Positions 34,771 through 46,360 of a DNA stretch of 64,000 bases are shown piece after piece (positions within the stretch are counted from its first letter, which is position 1; each line of letters starts with the position of its first letter). The notes beneath the pieces were generated by a model, which was not told where the DNA came from, made no database searches, and was given only the letters and a program-made list of their open reading frames with translations. Source of the stretch: Rhyzopertha dominica (lineage: Eukaryota > Arthropoda > Insecta > Coleoptera > Bostrichidae); the NCBI GenBank assembly GCA_025024175.1, contig QCXZ01000064.1, positions 25,044,286-25,108,285 of the forward strand, given 5' to 3'. Both the position numbers and the translations under genes were made by a program.

Positions 34771-35482
34771 AGTAATTAATTTAAGTTCAGAAAAACAACT
34801 AAGAGTATGTCTAACAGTAGCTTCAATATCAAACTGTGGTTATCATATAACAAGGAACAGTAAATTAGTCTAAAATAAAAAAAAGACTCAGTTACATTAA
34901 AACTGATCAACCCAACTACAACGATATAAATTATCTCAACTTTTCTTATTTCATAGAACAGCAAACACGTGCTTTTAATGAATGGGAACACGTTTTAGGT
35001 AATGTTGAAGTTGATATACAAATTAGGCAGATTATCTATCAACAAAGTATTAACTAATACTTATCGTAAAGCAATACTAATATAGATATAACAGTGAGAG
35101 CAAAACATGATAATGCATTCTTTGTCCAGCTCTTATTTTTCTGTCCACAATTTGATCCATCGTGTGTACCAGACAATCAGAAGCAATAAATCAATTGCAA
35201 TTCTCTCGGCATTTTTTTTTATTAGTCTAACCTTCAGTTCTGTGAATATGGGACCAGTTTAAAGAAATGAACATTAAATTGTTCAAGAATAAAAAAATGA
35301 CGAAACGCAAAAGAAAGTGATATTAATGAAAAAGAAAATTGGTTGTGAGTAATCCACATATAAGATTCCATTTGCAATGCTGAGAAATACGCTAATCCTT
35401 ATATCACGTTCTTAAGGTTTATATAAAACAAATTGATGTAGGTAAGTAGGTAACAGTGGTAACTTCTATTTTGTACTGTACG
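34771..35482. other. AT-rich stretch
   Basis: Nothing recognised apart from homopolymer runs. Confidence 0.4.
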
Positions 35483-36132
35483 CAGTGATGGGCGTTTATG
35501 CGTAAATTGTAATTTTCTACGTTAGACGCGTAGAAAACGTAGATAAAGTACTTATGGCTAAAAAATCTATAAGTACAAGCTGAAACTAAACGGAGATATT
35601 TTGTTTTTAATTTCTCTGTTTTATGGACTTTCAATTTCTCGAACTTCTTAAAATTTTTAAAATTCAGTTTTCAAGTTTTTTTTTTTAATATCTATATTAG
35701 GGACTTGCATGACATATTTAAATAAGTCATCGTGGTATCCAAGTGGTTCTCTCGCTTCTTTAGGATACAAAAGACGACTCATATGTTTTCGCGGCTATAA
35801 TTAGGTATATTAAACCTAATCAGTCTATTTTTAAATGATTCAAATTCGGAATCGCATACTTAATTTACTCCAAAGAAAGGAATTCCTGATGTAACTAATC
35901 ACATGCTACTTGCTTAACAAGATAACAAGGAATAAAAGTAAAAATAAAATATAAAATGATATTGACATTTGCGGCGTTTTGAGCAGTGCTGATGATAAAC
36001 ACTAATAAAAAGCTAAATATTTTTAGATTTCCGTTTAACTACACAATGCTATTTTCTAGAGAATACTTTCAAAATAGAATATTATATAGTTGATGCGTAG
36101 ATAATAACGTAATCTACATGGCGTATTATACG
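35483..36132. mobile_element. Second copy of the CAGTGATGGGCG hAT-type element
   Basis: The left end CAGTGATGGGCG is intact (35483-35494). The sequence follows the 906-bp element at 26770 through its subterminal ACGCGTAG words, the region near 35990 (CAGTGCTGATGATAAACAC) and the right subterminal block (about 36080-36132). The final inverted repeat is missing or eroded and no 8-bp duplication can be seen. It is shorter than the 26.8 kb copy through internal deletions. Confidence 0.8.
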
Positions 36133-37969
36133 TATAAATATCTAAGAAAGTACAAAAATTCGTGGATAATACCTAAACTAAGGCATATAAACTAAAAATA
36201 CTGTTGTTACCAGCAAATAAGGGTAAAAAGGCTTATAAACAAAAATCGCACATTTCTTCTTATTAGATTTCTTAGGATGGCAAATAAGCGAAATGCAGTT
36301 AAATATATATATCTCAGTAAAAAGTGAAACATATTATTGCATAGATATGCATTTTTTAGTTTTTGTTTTAGTTTAATTGTAAAACAAATAATTTGCTTAG
36401 CAGTTAATCTTTCTAGTTCAACTGACATATTCAGTTACTAATTAAGAATGTTCTTTTACTCGTAATATATGAATGCAGAATAGAGCAATGAAGTTTTTGG
36501 GACCTGTATGCCGACATCTAATCAGACTTTTCTTTTCCGAAAACTGTAGAATTACTTTTGTGCCATAACTCTTGTGCTATTCCCGGCCATGTAAATTAAT
36601 TTGCGACTTCTTCAACGTTGTTATTATTTTTTGTTAGTAACTAATACTGAACGTATACTGAAGCGTTCTCAAATTGAAACCCTCATAACTTTAAAATGGG
36701 TTATCCGGTATTAATTTATTAAATGCGAATACGTATGTAATTGAATAATTGTAACATGACTATGACCCCCCACTCTTTGTTATTTATAGTTTTCGACGTT
36801 GTAGCTGCTATTGCGCCATCTTGAATTTTTAGCGAAACATCACCCTAAAAAAATGCATTTTTTCGATGATCTCATTATTATTAAAACTTTCTAGCTTGAT
36901 GTGTTCAAAGATTAGGATGGGGGGTTGGACTTACCAGGTGCAGAGATGTTGTCGATATTAAATACCCGTAAATTTATAATGTATTGTTCTTTTCCATTTT
37001 TTTCAAGACCAATGCATAGAAACTAAATGTGAGTTTCAAATGATTGGTATGCCACAAAACTCCAAATGCTATTTCATTTTTTTAATATTAGCGACTGTGG
37101 CACCATCTCAACCATTTTGACCAAATATCGGAACCTTCCAAGTCAATGCGCTCAAAAAAATACACCCTCCGTATTTGATAAGCTGTTAAATAAATACAGT
37201 ACAGTTTCAGTTGAGATGTAAGATTTTATCTCAGAATGCATAAGCTATTAAAGGTTGCTGCTTTATTAAAGGGATCTACGCAACACTTGTTTTACAGACT
37301 GAAATGAGATTTTTTAATTAGAAGGGAAGTAATGGTGAAAAGGTATAAATTTGAGTAAATGTTCGCTAACAAGGTTAGGTAACAACTATAAGTGGACTGT
37401 TATTATACATAATCAAACATTTCTTCCAAAAATTACCTACGAAATCAATTATTTAAATAAGTATCTATCTAAGTGGGAAAGTGGTCATCTAGCTTGGAAA
37501 TGCTTGGACTCACCAGTGTCGTATGTTTGTACGGAATGGTAATCTTAATGAACTAGAAGTTTATGGAGGTTTATGGATTCTCTTTATAAAAGAGGTATAT
37601 TTATTAACATAAAGAATTGTCGTTACCTGAACAATCTGGTGCGGATACCAAATACTATACTGAACAACATTAGAAGGTTCAAAACTTAATGGTAATTGAT
37701 TTAGAAAGAAATGTATGTACTCTTACGCAGAGATCAAATTCAACACCATATTCGAAATAAAAATGGATAATCGAATTAGTACCAAAAATACACTATAAAT
37801 GGTAGCAACTCTTAACAATTTATTTCTACCAAATTGTGCAATCGCTAAACCACAAGTAGGTATATCTGTAATATGCAGGACATAACAACAGTCAATGAAA
37901 CCCTTTTCTTTTCTCTTTAGTAACAGCTGATTTGAATAAAAAAAATATATAATAATAATAATAACTAAT
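36133..37969. other. Intergenic stretch
   Basis: Around 36760-37170 two loosely similar blocks contain CGCCATCTT and GGCACCATCTC words spaced about 270 bases apart, possibly an old repeat. The 73-codon minus frame (36428-36207) and the 63-codon plus frame (37351-37542) are unassigned. Confidence 0.35.
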
Positions 37970-38420
37970 TAGATAAGGTTTAGAAGAGATAAATCAGTCC
38001 AAGATGCCATTCATAGAGTTTACAATTAATTTGCACCAAGTTTTGAACAAAGTGTTACTTTAGCAAAGGCTTTTAATACTGTTAAGTAGTCATCGATTAA
38101 TGTTACGTAATATATTTGTGGTGTGGTGAATTACTTCTTCCAGTTTTTTTCTGTATTAAGCTGCAACAAATCATATGAATTGTATGTCACTATAGTGCAA
38201 AGTCAAAATGTGGTTTGTGGTGTTCCTCAAGGAACTATGCTTGGGCCAATATTTTTTTGAAATGCATTAAAGACTTGTAAAAGCCATTAGACCAACAATA
38301 GTATCTATGCAGATGATGTCGTGATAGTGTATTAAATAGGCTACTCTGAAAGCTGGCTAACAAGGATCTGAGAAAAAACTATAGCATGAGGTATATTATC
38401 TGCAAGAACAAGATTTATCA
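37970..38420 (+). pseudogene. LINE (non-LTR) reverse transcriptase relic
   Basis: The plus strand reads, with frame changes, KAFNTV (about 38066-38084), then SCNKSYELYVTIVQSQ, then VVCGVPQGTMLGPIFF (about 38210-38258), then NNSIYADDVVIVY (about 38295-38335). These are the palm-domain blocks of LINE reverse transcriptases: 'l.KAFDtVnh', 'GVPQGS.LGP.LF' and the catalytic 'YADD'. YADD is intact. Endonuclease and 3' end are missing. The clade is not resolved; jockey- or CR1-like is possible. Confidence 0.8.
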
Positions 38421-39269
38421 CTTTCTTATGTTATAATGATACAGAGCTTGGTTACTATGATTTTTTTTATAAGAAGTAATTAGGTACTTCTTTATAAATT
38501 TAAAAACATTAGCCACGTAATTATTGATTGTTATATAAAGAGTGGGGAACATCAACAATATTTTGTTTAATTGTAAATTATGTATATTAGGACTTTCAAT
38601 TATACCAAGAAACCAATGAAGCAAATAAGTAAGTACCTTACAAACCGCATTTTATTTTTTCCATAAGAACAAGCTATTTTTGCAGAAATAGAATACAAAT
38701 ATGCAACTAGGCAGTTACAAGTTAGAAATTTGTTATTCTATTATAATAACAAAAAAAACCCATAAAAACCACAGCTTCTTAAACAAGTAAAATCAGTCAT
38801 AAATTCACTATGATTGTTGAAATTCTTAAAATTATTGCACTTCTTCTTGGCTTTGTCTTATATAGTTACATACCTACAGGTTAGTAAATTCGATGCTCTC
38901 CAAAATGCTAAGAGATATAAATATGGTTAAATGGGGGCATATTTGCAAATTTTGATTGTCTTTTAATAAAGACAATAAATAAAGAAATAAATAATAGATA
39001 AATAAATAAATAAATTTGAAAAATTATAAATTCATGTTCGGTGGTTTGCTTTAAAATCCCAAAGTTCGAAAAGACGTTCTAGAGAATTGCTCGTATTTTT
39101 TCTTCGCCCTTTTTTCTAAATTTCATTAGTATATCCTAAAGGCTACTTTAAATAACCAATGAGTCGTATTACAAGTTGTGTCACGTTCAGCAGCAACGGT
39201 GAACATGCTGGTCAACCGAAATTCGAAAATCTATAGGCCAATTTGAAGTCAACTGACATTCAGCTTAAA
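38421..39269. other. AT-rich stretch with AAAT microsatellite
   Basis: An imperfect (AAAT)n run lies at about 38985-39016. The 68-codon minus frame (38624-38418) is unassigned. No element seen. Confidence 0.45.
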
Positions 39270-39495
39270 CGTTTGCAAAACAAAATTTTGCAACCAATTT
39301 TGAAAGAACAGATGTTAAATAAATAGAGAACATCTCGTATTAAAGAATATTTAGATGAAATTTATTCGTGTTATGGTTTCAAAAGACGAAGCACGTTTAC
39401 ATAATTGCAGAGAAGCTACCGAATTTGTTACTGCAGAGTTTGGTCATCAGTGGTTTGGTAACAAGGATTTGACTTCACTAATTCCTTAGAACCGT
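39270..39495 (+). pseudogene. Mariner/Tc1-superfamily transposase fragment
   Basis: About 39373-39495 reads MVSKDEARLHNCREATEFVT then AEFGHQWFGN, matching the 'fQqDGArpHn.r.vt.fL...FG.rWigr' block that carries the second catalytic D (here within KDEA). Preceding bases fit '..YLDEIYSCYGF'. Stops surround it, so it is a small dead fragment of the DUF4817-type family. Confidence 0.7.
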
Positions 39496-40682
39496 ATAGG
39501 ATTTGCGATTCAGAACCTCAAATTGCTTTGCTTCTTTCAGAAGGAGGGGTATTTAGAGAGCTATACAAACACAAATAGAATTATTGTGTGTACGAGTATA
39601 ACACAAGATTGAGGTATTTTTGAACACTTGTTATAATGCTGAGGTGTTGATACTATATTTAGATGGTATTGCAAACTACGTATCCAAACTAGTTCACTGT
39701 ATTTCTAATAGGCAAGTTGATTATGTTTATTGAATGCAATTTTTTCTTAAATTATTCTTGTCCAAGAATCAAAAATTAGAAATTTCTATTCAATCTATTA
39801 AATACTGTTCTGCTTGTATGTAGTTAACATCGTCCCAGGTTCCATCGCTGAAGATACATTTCTTCTGCTAGTGTAAAATTTCTCTTGTATGAATAAAAAT
39901 TTTTCAATATACCGCCGGTTCTTCTTTATTCGGATAATTTATGTTTGCTGAATTTATTTTTAACAACGCAGCTTCAAATACAGCAGCGGCAATAAGTCGT
40001 TTAAATAAGTGTTTAAACAAACCACTCCAGATAAATTAATCAATTTTTCAGATTAATAAAAGCCATCAAAATATGCAACTTTTCGTCCATTTAACGGTCT
40101 TTGTATCTCTTATCGTTCTCGATATCCCAATGGTGAGCGCAGAATTTGTTCAATTGTATTTATAAAGTATTAAACTATTATTATTATTTCCGTATAAAAA
40201 TTGTAATAGTGGCAATGTAACATATTAGTACATTCCTAGGTTTGGAATGTACTGCTTACATTTAACTAGTTTTGGACATAAGAATTTTACTAATCAAAGA
40301 TAAATTTCAAATACTTGTTTGCGCATCGGGGGATCTGGATAATTAATTTAAACTTCGCAATAATTTCGCAACGTATTATGTTTAGTTAATATTATTTGTA
40401 TAACAAATATTTTGTTATTGAACATAATTGCGTGACAGCTTTCTTGGTTTAATTATTCGACATTTTAATATTTGGAAGATTTATTATTAATTTGTATTTG
40501 AACTAAATGTAAAGAAACGTGGTTAAATGAAATGTATTAATAGTATTTATATGTTTTTAAATATACATGCATGTGTGTATTTCGTATATTACCTAATAAA
40601 ATGTAATGAAGGTAAAAGCAACTGTATGGAGACAAAAACTAAACATTGCGAAATCTTTATACTAATAGGTACAAACGAAACG
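39496..40682. other. AT-rich stretch
   Basis: Nothing recognised. Confidence 0.4.
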
Positions 40683-41168
40683 TTTCGCTCTCGAAATGCC
40701 ATTGCGCTACCGGCAGACCTCAGATAAAATTGCAAAAAAAACCACCTCTTCCCTGTTACTCCTCGTTATCCACGCACAAGTAGGAGCTTCTCAAGCATTA
40801 GAAAGAATTGCCGTCGCCCGTCCCGTCTTTTTTATTTCCCTTTTGCTTCCTCGCAACGCACGTCAATACTTTAACCGGTATATCCTAAGCAATCCAGGCA
40901 TAGCATACCTGGTGCGCGGCTCTTCAAAGACAGAATGCGGTCCCGGCGATGTGCCATTGTTTTCACACACCGGATCGCCGCAAAAACAAGGGCGGCTGTG
41001 GCCAGCGCACTCTTTGATTCGCATTGCGATTGTCATTTGTTAGCAGACAAACGAGTATCGCTCCTTACTCTTGTTATGTCCTCCTTGGACGGTTTCCCAA
41101 AGAGTGAGTTATTATGGGCGTATAAGGGAAGCTTCCAAGTGGGAAAATTTTTGTTTGATCAGATTTAA
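40683..41168 (+). other. GC-rich island with a 115-codon ORF
   Basis: The frame from 40696 to 41043 is one of the longest in the window and lies in a clearly GC- and CpG-richer island. The translation (leucine- and arginine-rich, for example SSLLLLVIHAQVG) matches no family I know. An overlapping frame (40935-41168) is also open. GC-rich DNA has fewer stops, so openness alone is weak evidence. It is a candidate exon, promoter or conserved non-coding element. Confidence 0.25.
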
Positions 41169-41889
41169 TGGCGCACTCTTTAAGCGAAATCTATATAAAA
41201 ACTAGATATAACTATAACATCACTGATGTACTCGACAAAGTTGAAGATATGATTTCTAGTTCATATAAATAATAATTAAAGGTCGTACAAATGTCACTTC
41301 ATTTTAGATTGCACTCGTTAGTTATGGTTTGTGGAAACGAAGGATGGACATATTTCTTTCTAGCATCATTAATAATTTAAATATTATTATAAAATAATAA
41401 ACAGCAAGGCCATTGGAGGTCTCGTGTTCTGCAACTAGATTTCGTAATGATTAAATACTAACCTTGTGGTTACTTTTATCTATGCATAGTTGCCTAGCTA
41501 CAAGGTCAAGGTTTTCCCTCAATATATTTTTTGTTCATTATTGAGATTCTGAATCAGCTACAATTGTAGGCACCTAATACCAAAGAGTTAGCAGCAGTTT
41601 CTATTATTGAAGTTAAAGGAGGTGAAAATAAAGGAGTTCTATCAACGTAACCAATATAATTCTCAATATGATAATTGAACTTTGTTGTCTTCTAGTTCAA
41701 TAAATTTTTTTCTTGCAAACACTTCAGATCGGGCAAATCTGGTATGGCACCTGTAATGCAAAAAAAGTGTGGAGAGCGTAATAAAGCATTATGTACTGTT
41801 TTGTTTTTTTTTCTAAATACCTACTGCATATATACCAACATGTGAGTCGTAAGTAATATGTTCCTGTATTACTACGGATTTAGAGAGGA
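41169..41889. other. Intergenic stretch
   Basis: Nothing recognised. Confidence 0.4.
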
Positions 41890-42045
41890 GGGAGGAATTC
41901 TTCGGTTATGTTCAGCAGCTATTTAACGTACAGGGAATAAAGACGGGATCTCTTATTCAGAACCTGCTAGTCACTTGTGGTATACCTCAAGGATCGGTAC
42001 TTGCCCTCTACTCATTTGTTCTTGGATCTGCATATGCGTAATGTG
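41890..42045 (+). pseudogene. LINE reverse transcriptase fragment
   Basis: The plus strand reads IYVQGIKTGSLIQNLLV...TCGIPQGSVLA (about 41925-42005), the 'v..GVPQGSvLgPlLF' palm block of a non-LTR reverse transcriptase. The frame is lost directly afterwards. It differs in sequence from the relic at 38.2 kb, so it is a separate insertion. Confidence 0.65.
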
Positions 42046-43014
42046 ACTCTTCTGCAGATTTTCGCTTTCTCTAACAAAAATAACATACAAGGAATGTATT
42101 TATTATAATCTAACTTCCTATGGTAACTTAGCTGAAAATTTTAACATTAAAATACGCGGCTACAAGTTTGATCAGCCAAAAACCTAGGTCTAGTACTATA
42201 GAACAAATTTTGTTTTCAACATCACATAAATGCTGTTATAGGTAAGGGCTTTGATAATCACAAGGTTATCTAAAATGTAAGACATTAAACTTTACAGCGA
42301 AAGATTTATTTATGTGACCTAGTGGTTTTGCTGATACGGTTTACGGTTCTGCCTAGATTTTGACGATCGTAATAGGGCTAGTCAAAATTCCTGGTTGCGC
42401 CTAATTATTGGTATTGGTAGGTCTTAGCATTAGCTATAAACTAAGCCACACATACCTTGGCTAAACATGAAGGAAATAAGATCTCTTTCATATGGTATAA
42501 ATACACACAAATTTTACTGCAATTGAGCCTAATCATAAAAAAATTTTTTTGTTCAGCCTAAGAACGTTTTATAGTTATATTCGGATACCCATCTCGGTAC
42601 TTTTGCTTACTCTTTTTTTCATTTTTTTTTGCTACCCAGATATACATATGTCAAATTTGACCACCCTCCCTGTGTACAAGTATATCAGATGAGAATGCTA
42701 GTTACAGCCATTGTCATCGGCAATTTTTTTTAAATGGCAACCTATTTTTTCATGGGATTACCATGGAGTACATACATCGGAGTATGAAAATGTCTAAGAA
42801 GTGGAAAGTTTGTAAAATTCCGTTACAGACTTTTAAAATATAGGGAAAATGTATGAGCTAAGATCAATAATTATTTAACCAAGAAGTACTGGAAAAAAGA
42901 CTTTCACACTTGTTCTTCGAAAAAGTATCCCGAATTCATTTTCCTTCCCCTAACTAGATATTTCAAAATGATCCGTTTTTTTGTATGAAAGGGAAAGAAT
43001 AATATTTTTGATGG
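42046..43014. other. Intergenic stretch
   Basis: Nothing recognised. It may include the eroded 5' end of the transposon whose transposase follows. Confidence 0.4.
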
Positions 43015-43815
43015 AGATCGGTTATGGAGACAAGTAGAAATTTGCCGGACTATGTGAGAGATTGTCCTAGAACGATGGGTGGTTCAGCAGTGCAAACAGA
43101 TGTGAAACTAAATATTCTGCTACAATTTCAAAAAACTCCTATGTGGATGGGGGCGCGCCAAAGATCAAAGTTCCGTCTTGAAATATTACTTAAAAATGGA
43201 AAAATGGCACCCGTATAACAATTTTAATCCAAGTACTAAACGATATGAAGATTCTGGCCACCTAACCTCAGGTTACAGAGTGACGTTGAAGAATTCGTGT
43301 TTAATATTATATTTTCCGAGGAGGCTACTCGTTATCTCAACGACAGCTGCATTTTAACCGACAGAACGGTCTTATGAAAATTTACACTGGAAAATATAAA
43401 ACTCTTAAGCAGTTTCAACAAAAAGTTAACGATTGGGCTGGCATTTTAGATGACCCTACCTTGGGTCCATTTTTCTTTGCAGCTACGCTGACAGGTGAAG
43501 GATTCCTTGCAATGTTTCATCCAAATGAAAAGTAAGATACAGATCTGCCCAATAACACGATTTGGTACCGAACGAATTGGTTGTAAGGGAACTATCTATA
43601 CACCTAGATCGCCTGATTTCATCCCCTTAACTACTCCTTGTGGGGGTACTTAAAAAGTAAATTCTATTCCGATAGACCAAATACCGTTTTAATTAGAGGA
43701 CAGAATTCGTAACGAAATGTTGGCAATTTCAAACGATAGCCTTGGTAAGGTTCTCCAGTGGGGCATAAGATATCAACAAATGCCTGGAGGTCACTTCGAA
43801 TATTCACTTTGACTT
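43015..43815 (+). pseudogene. Mariner/Tc1-superfamily (DUF4817-type) transposase relic, nearly full length
   Basis: The order of blocks along the plus strand fits one transposase. About 43021-43210 resembles the N-terminal DNA-binding part. About 43310-43330 gives IIFSEEATRY, matching 'iiFSDEa.F'. About 43433-43505 gives WAGILDDPTLGPFFF and LTGEGFLAMF, matching 'vWaGil.d..iGPfFf...LtGe.YL'. About 43605-43650 gives TPRSPDFIPL, matching 'PPRSPDlTPL'. About 43693-43735 gives LEDRIRNEMLAIS. Near 43790 GGHFEYSL matches the C-terminal 'gGHfEhLl'. Frameshifts and stops interrupt it throughout. No clear terminal repeats were found. Confidence 0.8.
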
Positions 43816-44019
43816 TCCTGTGCGCTTTGTTTGTACAGGATTCTAATCCTTTCTACTTCTTGTTGTTTGTTGATTGACGATGACGTAGTAGTTCAAAAAA
43901 AATAACACGTACAGAATTGTCATTTCTGAAAAATGTCACATTCTAAAAAAATAAGGTTGAGCTATTTGTGGACTTTCTGTAAAAATCCACCATACCTACT
44001 TTATGCGCTCACCCTATAA
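43816..44019. other. 3' flank of transposase relic
   Basis: Probably the eroded 3' part of the same transposon. No terminal repeat identified. Confidence 0.3.
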
Positions 44020-44360
44020 TATAATTTTATTTGCATTTCTACACAAAGAGAGGGCAAGGCAGTGTTTAATTCATTTAATATGACCTGGCGCATTAAGTAC
44101 AAATGAGCAGGGCTGCATGCATTTTCTCTTAAAAGTGCGTTTCTGCCTTCGCTAATGGCATTTTAGCTCATTTAGTCGATTTTTTGCGGTGTAGAGTGAA
44201 CGTGCACGCAATTCGAGTCCAATCTAATTAAGACATTAACGGCGTTTTGATATAATTTATTAAGACGCAGGAAATTAGCTTAATAAAAAATGCTGACGCA
44301 AGAATGCGAGCGTGCATTCTGAATACGGTATTAGCGGAGGACGTAGATGTTACTGCCGGT
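44020..44360. promoter_or_regulatory. Candidate conserved non-coding element
   Basis: Dense TAATTA/TTAATT cores alternate with GC-rich words (TGACGCAAG, GGCGCATTAAG, GCGAGCGTGC) over 300 bases, without an open frame. This is the texture of arthropod developmental enhancers, but I cannot test conservation. Confidence 0.25.
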
Positions 44361-44869
44361 GGTGTTTTTGTTCTCCGACTTATATTAGGATGTCCACACA
44401 TATGCGGCGTGTCTTCCAGTTAAATTAGCCGTAGGATATTCCTAAATATACTTGGTAATAATGATGTAGCAAGATTATAAATCAAAGTTATTATTGTATT
44501 AAGTTGCTGCTCAATTGAATGTTCCTTTTCCTTTTTTTTAATTTGGTTAGTAAGTCGCAAGAAGTCTGCAACATTAGTTTTAACCAGTAATGAACAGAAG
44601 AGTAGTAATTTGTCTTTTTTTGGAAACAATTACAGGAGTTGGGTAAATGTAAATTATGTTAACAATTATCAGCATCATCCCAGCTAAGCATAGCCGTGTT
44701 TTAGACTGAAAGCTTTAAGCAAGTACCAAAACCCCCAAAAAAAAAAGATTTAAAACTAAAAATCAGTTATCTAAAAAGTTTCCAAGATAAGTTTAATAAA
44801 GTAGTACTCTTCAATTTTCTTACAAATCTCTAATAACTTTTTCCTGTCTGGCCCTTTAAAAGTTGCGTT
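44361..44869. other. AT-rich stretch
   Basis: Nothing recognised. Confidence 0.4.
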
Positions 44870-45085
44870 ACGCCACTGGCATGTTCATGCCAATTAATTG
44901 TTTCTATGCTGACGCACCTAACTTATTTCTCCCGCTGCAAGAAGTTAATGTTTTGCAAATTCTGAGAGCAGGGGGATTACTGGCATTAATGCAAATAACA
45001 CACGGGTAATTTTAAGTTCGTTATGATAATGTAGGTCTGTGGATGCACAAAGCTGGCGCATTATAATAAAGACATTAGAGATAGC
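44870..45085. promoter_or_regulatory. Candidate conserved non-coding element with octamer site
   Basis: Contains a perfect POU-type octamer ATGCAAAT near 44989-44996, a CAATTAATTG palindrome near 44890 and GC-rich words, with no open frame. Regulatory role inferred only from composition and motifs. Confidence 0.25.
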
Positions 45086-45796
45086 TGAGAATAAGATATC
45101 TTACTAAAACTTGGTTAATATTATAAGATCAGAATGGTAGGTGTGTTATGTGCCTTTGTCACTGCTTCGTTTAGCCAAAAAATTCATAGTTTAGAATTAA
45201 TTTTATTGTAGTTCTGGGCTCATACGAGTATGCCAGTAGCATGCACGTGCAACTGAAGCATTTATATAAAGTAATACATAATATCCTTTTCCCAAGGGAC
45301 TTAGGAAATAGCAGTCAATAGTTACTTGCCAAAACATCAGACCTTAGGAAACATATTTAATTTTTGACATTGAACGAGTGGTTTGGCTTATTGAGGTGTT
45401 TTAAATAAAACATCACGTTACGATATTAACACGAATACAGTTGTTATATTTTAACAGTACACGCCATTATTGGATTTTATCATTAAAATGACTCTTACAC
45501 GTGTAAAATGTAAAATAATAATAGGTCGTATGTTGCTAACATATAAACATTTATATTTGTCGATTTCCCATGCATCCAGTTGTAATCTACTACATCTAAT
45601 TTCTTAACCTCAAACTGTTTTACAAGAGGATTGCAAAAATGTATAAATATTGGGGACTATGATAATATAACATAATAAAAATCCTGCTCTTGGTGCCTTA
45701 AGGGAGTACAGGCGTGATTATTTAGGCAGACTGCAATCAGAAGGCAAAAGCAGTAATAGACTACATGGAACAGTAGACAAAGTAAAATGTAAAAGT
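45086..45796. other. AT-rich stretch
   Basis: Nothing recognised. Confidence 0.4.
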
Positions 45797-46219
45797 TCAA
45801 ACCCGTGTTAAATGACCATAATCAATTGAATATGCTTCTTCATTTTGAAGACTGGCACCATGTGATTTGGGTTTTCTCCGATCACCAGTCAAATTAAACC
45901 ATTCAAATACCTTCCAGTGAATTTTGTGGCACAATGAGGCACGACAGTTCCAAGGTAACATGTTTACAAACATCTTATAGATATTTGCTACCATTACAGG
46001 ATTGTTTAAGCGAAAACAATATAGCACTGTAGTGGTCACAATTAATACTCTATTTGGGGTATACAAAGGACAGGTTTGGGTGAGGTATTTGGCATGACGG
46101 AGTAATAGATCCTGCGTTCTACGATATATTGAACCAAATACTTTGATATGATCCAAAGCAATGTAGACGAACAAATCGATAATACCATTCCAATTGCATG
46201 AGTTATTATTGGTTACCAA
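45797..46219 (-). other. Longest open frame in the window (140 codons), unassigned
   Basis: The minus strand is open from 46219 to 45797. The translation is not low-complexity and includes a tryptophan- and histidine-rich C-terminal half (for example CHKIHWKVFEWFNLTGDRR), but I recognise no domain. It lies beside a transposase fragment on the opposite strand at 46247, so it may be antisense to the rest of that transposon. No start context, splice sites or partner exon could be supported. Confidence 0.3.
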
Positions 46220-46246
46220 TTATCTTAATGCAAATTATTCAGATGC

Positions 46247-46360
46247 AGTCCAGATATAACCTCCTTGGACTACTGTTGGCGGACCACTTTAAAAGATATA
46301 GTATATGCAGAAGCTAGAAATGCTGCTGGAGTCAAGGTGAAAGAGGTTATAATTCATGTA
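46247..46360 (+). pseudogene. Mariner/Tc1-superfamily transposase fragment
   Basis: One open frame reads SPDITSLDYCWRTTLKDIVY then AEARNAAGVKVKEVI, matching the 'RSPDLTpLDyflWGhLKdiVYae' block with the last catalytic D intact. The rest of the gene is not recognisable nearby. Confidence 0.75.

Noticed and set aside
45797..46219. The longest ORF as a host gene
   Set aside because: No recognisable domain, start context, splice signals or partner exons, and it adjoins a transposase fragment. Listed only as an unassigned frame.
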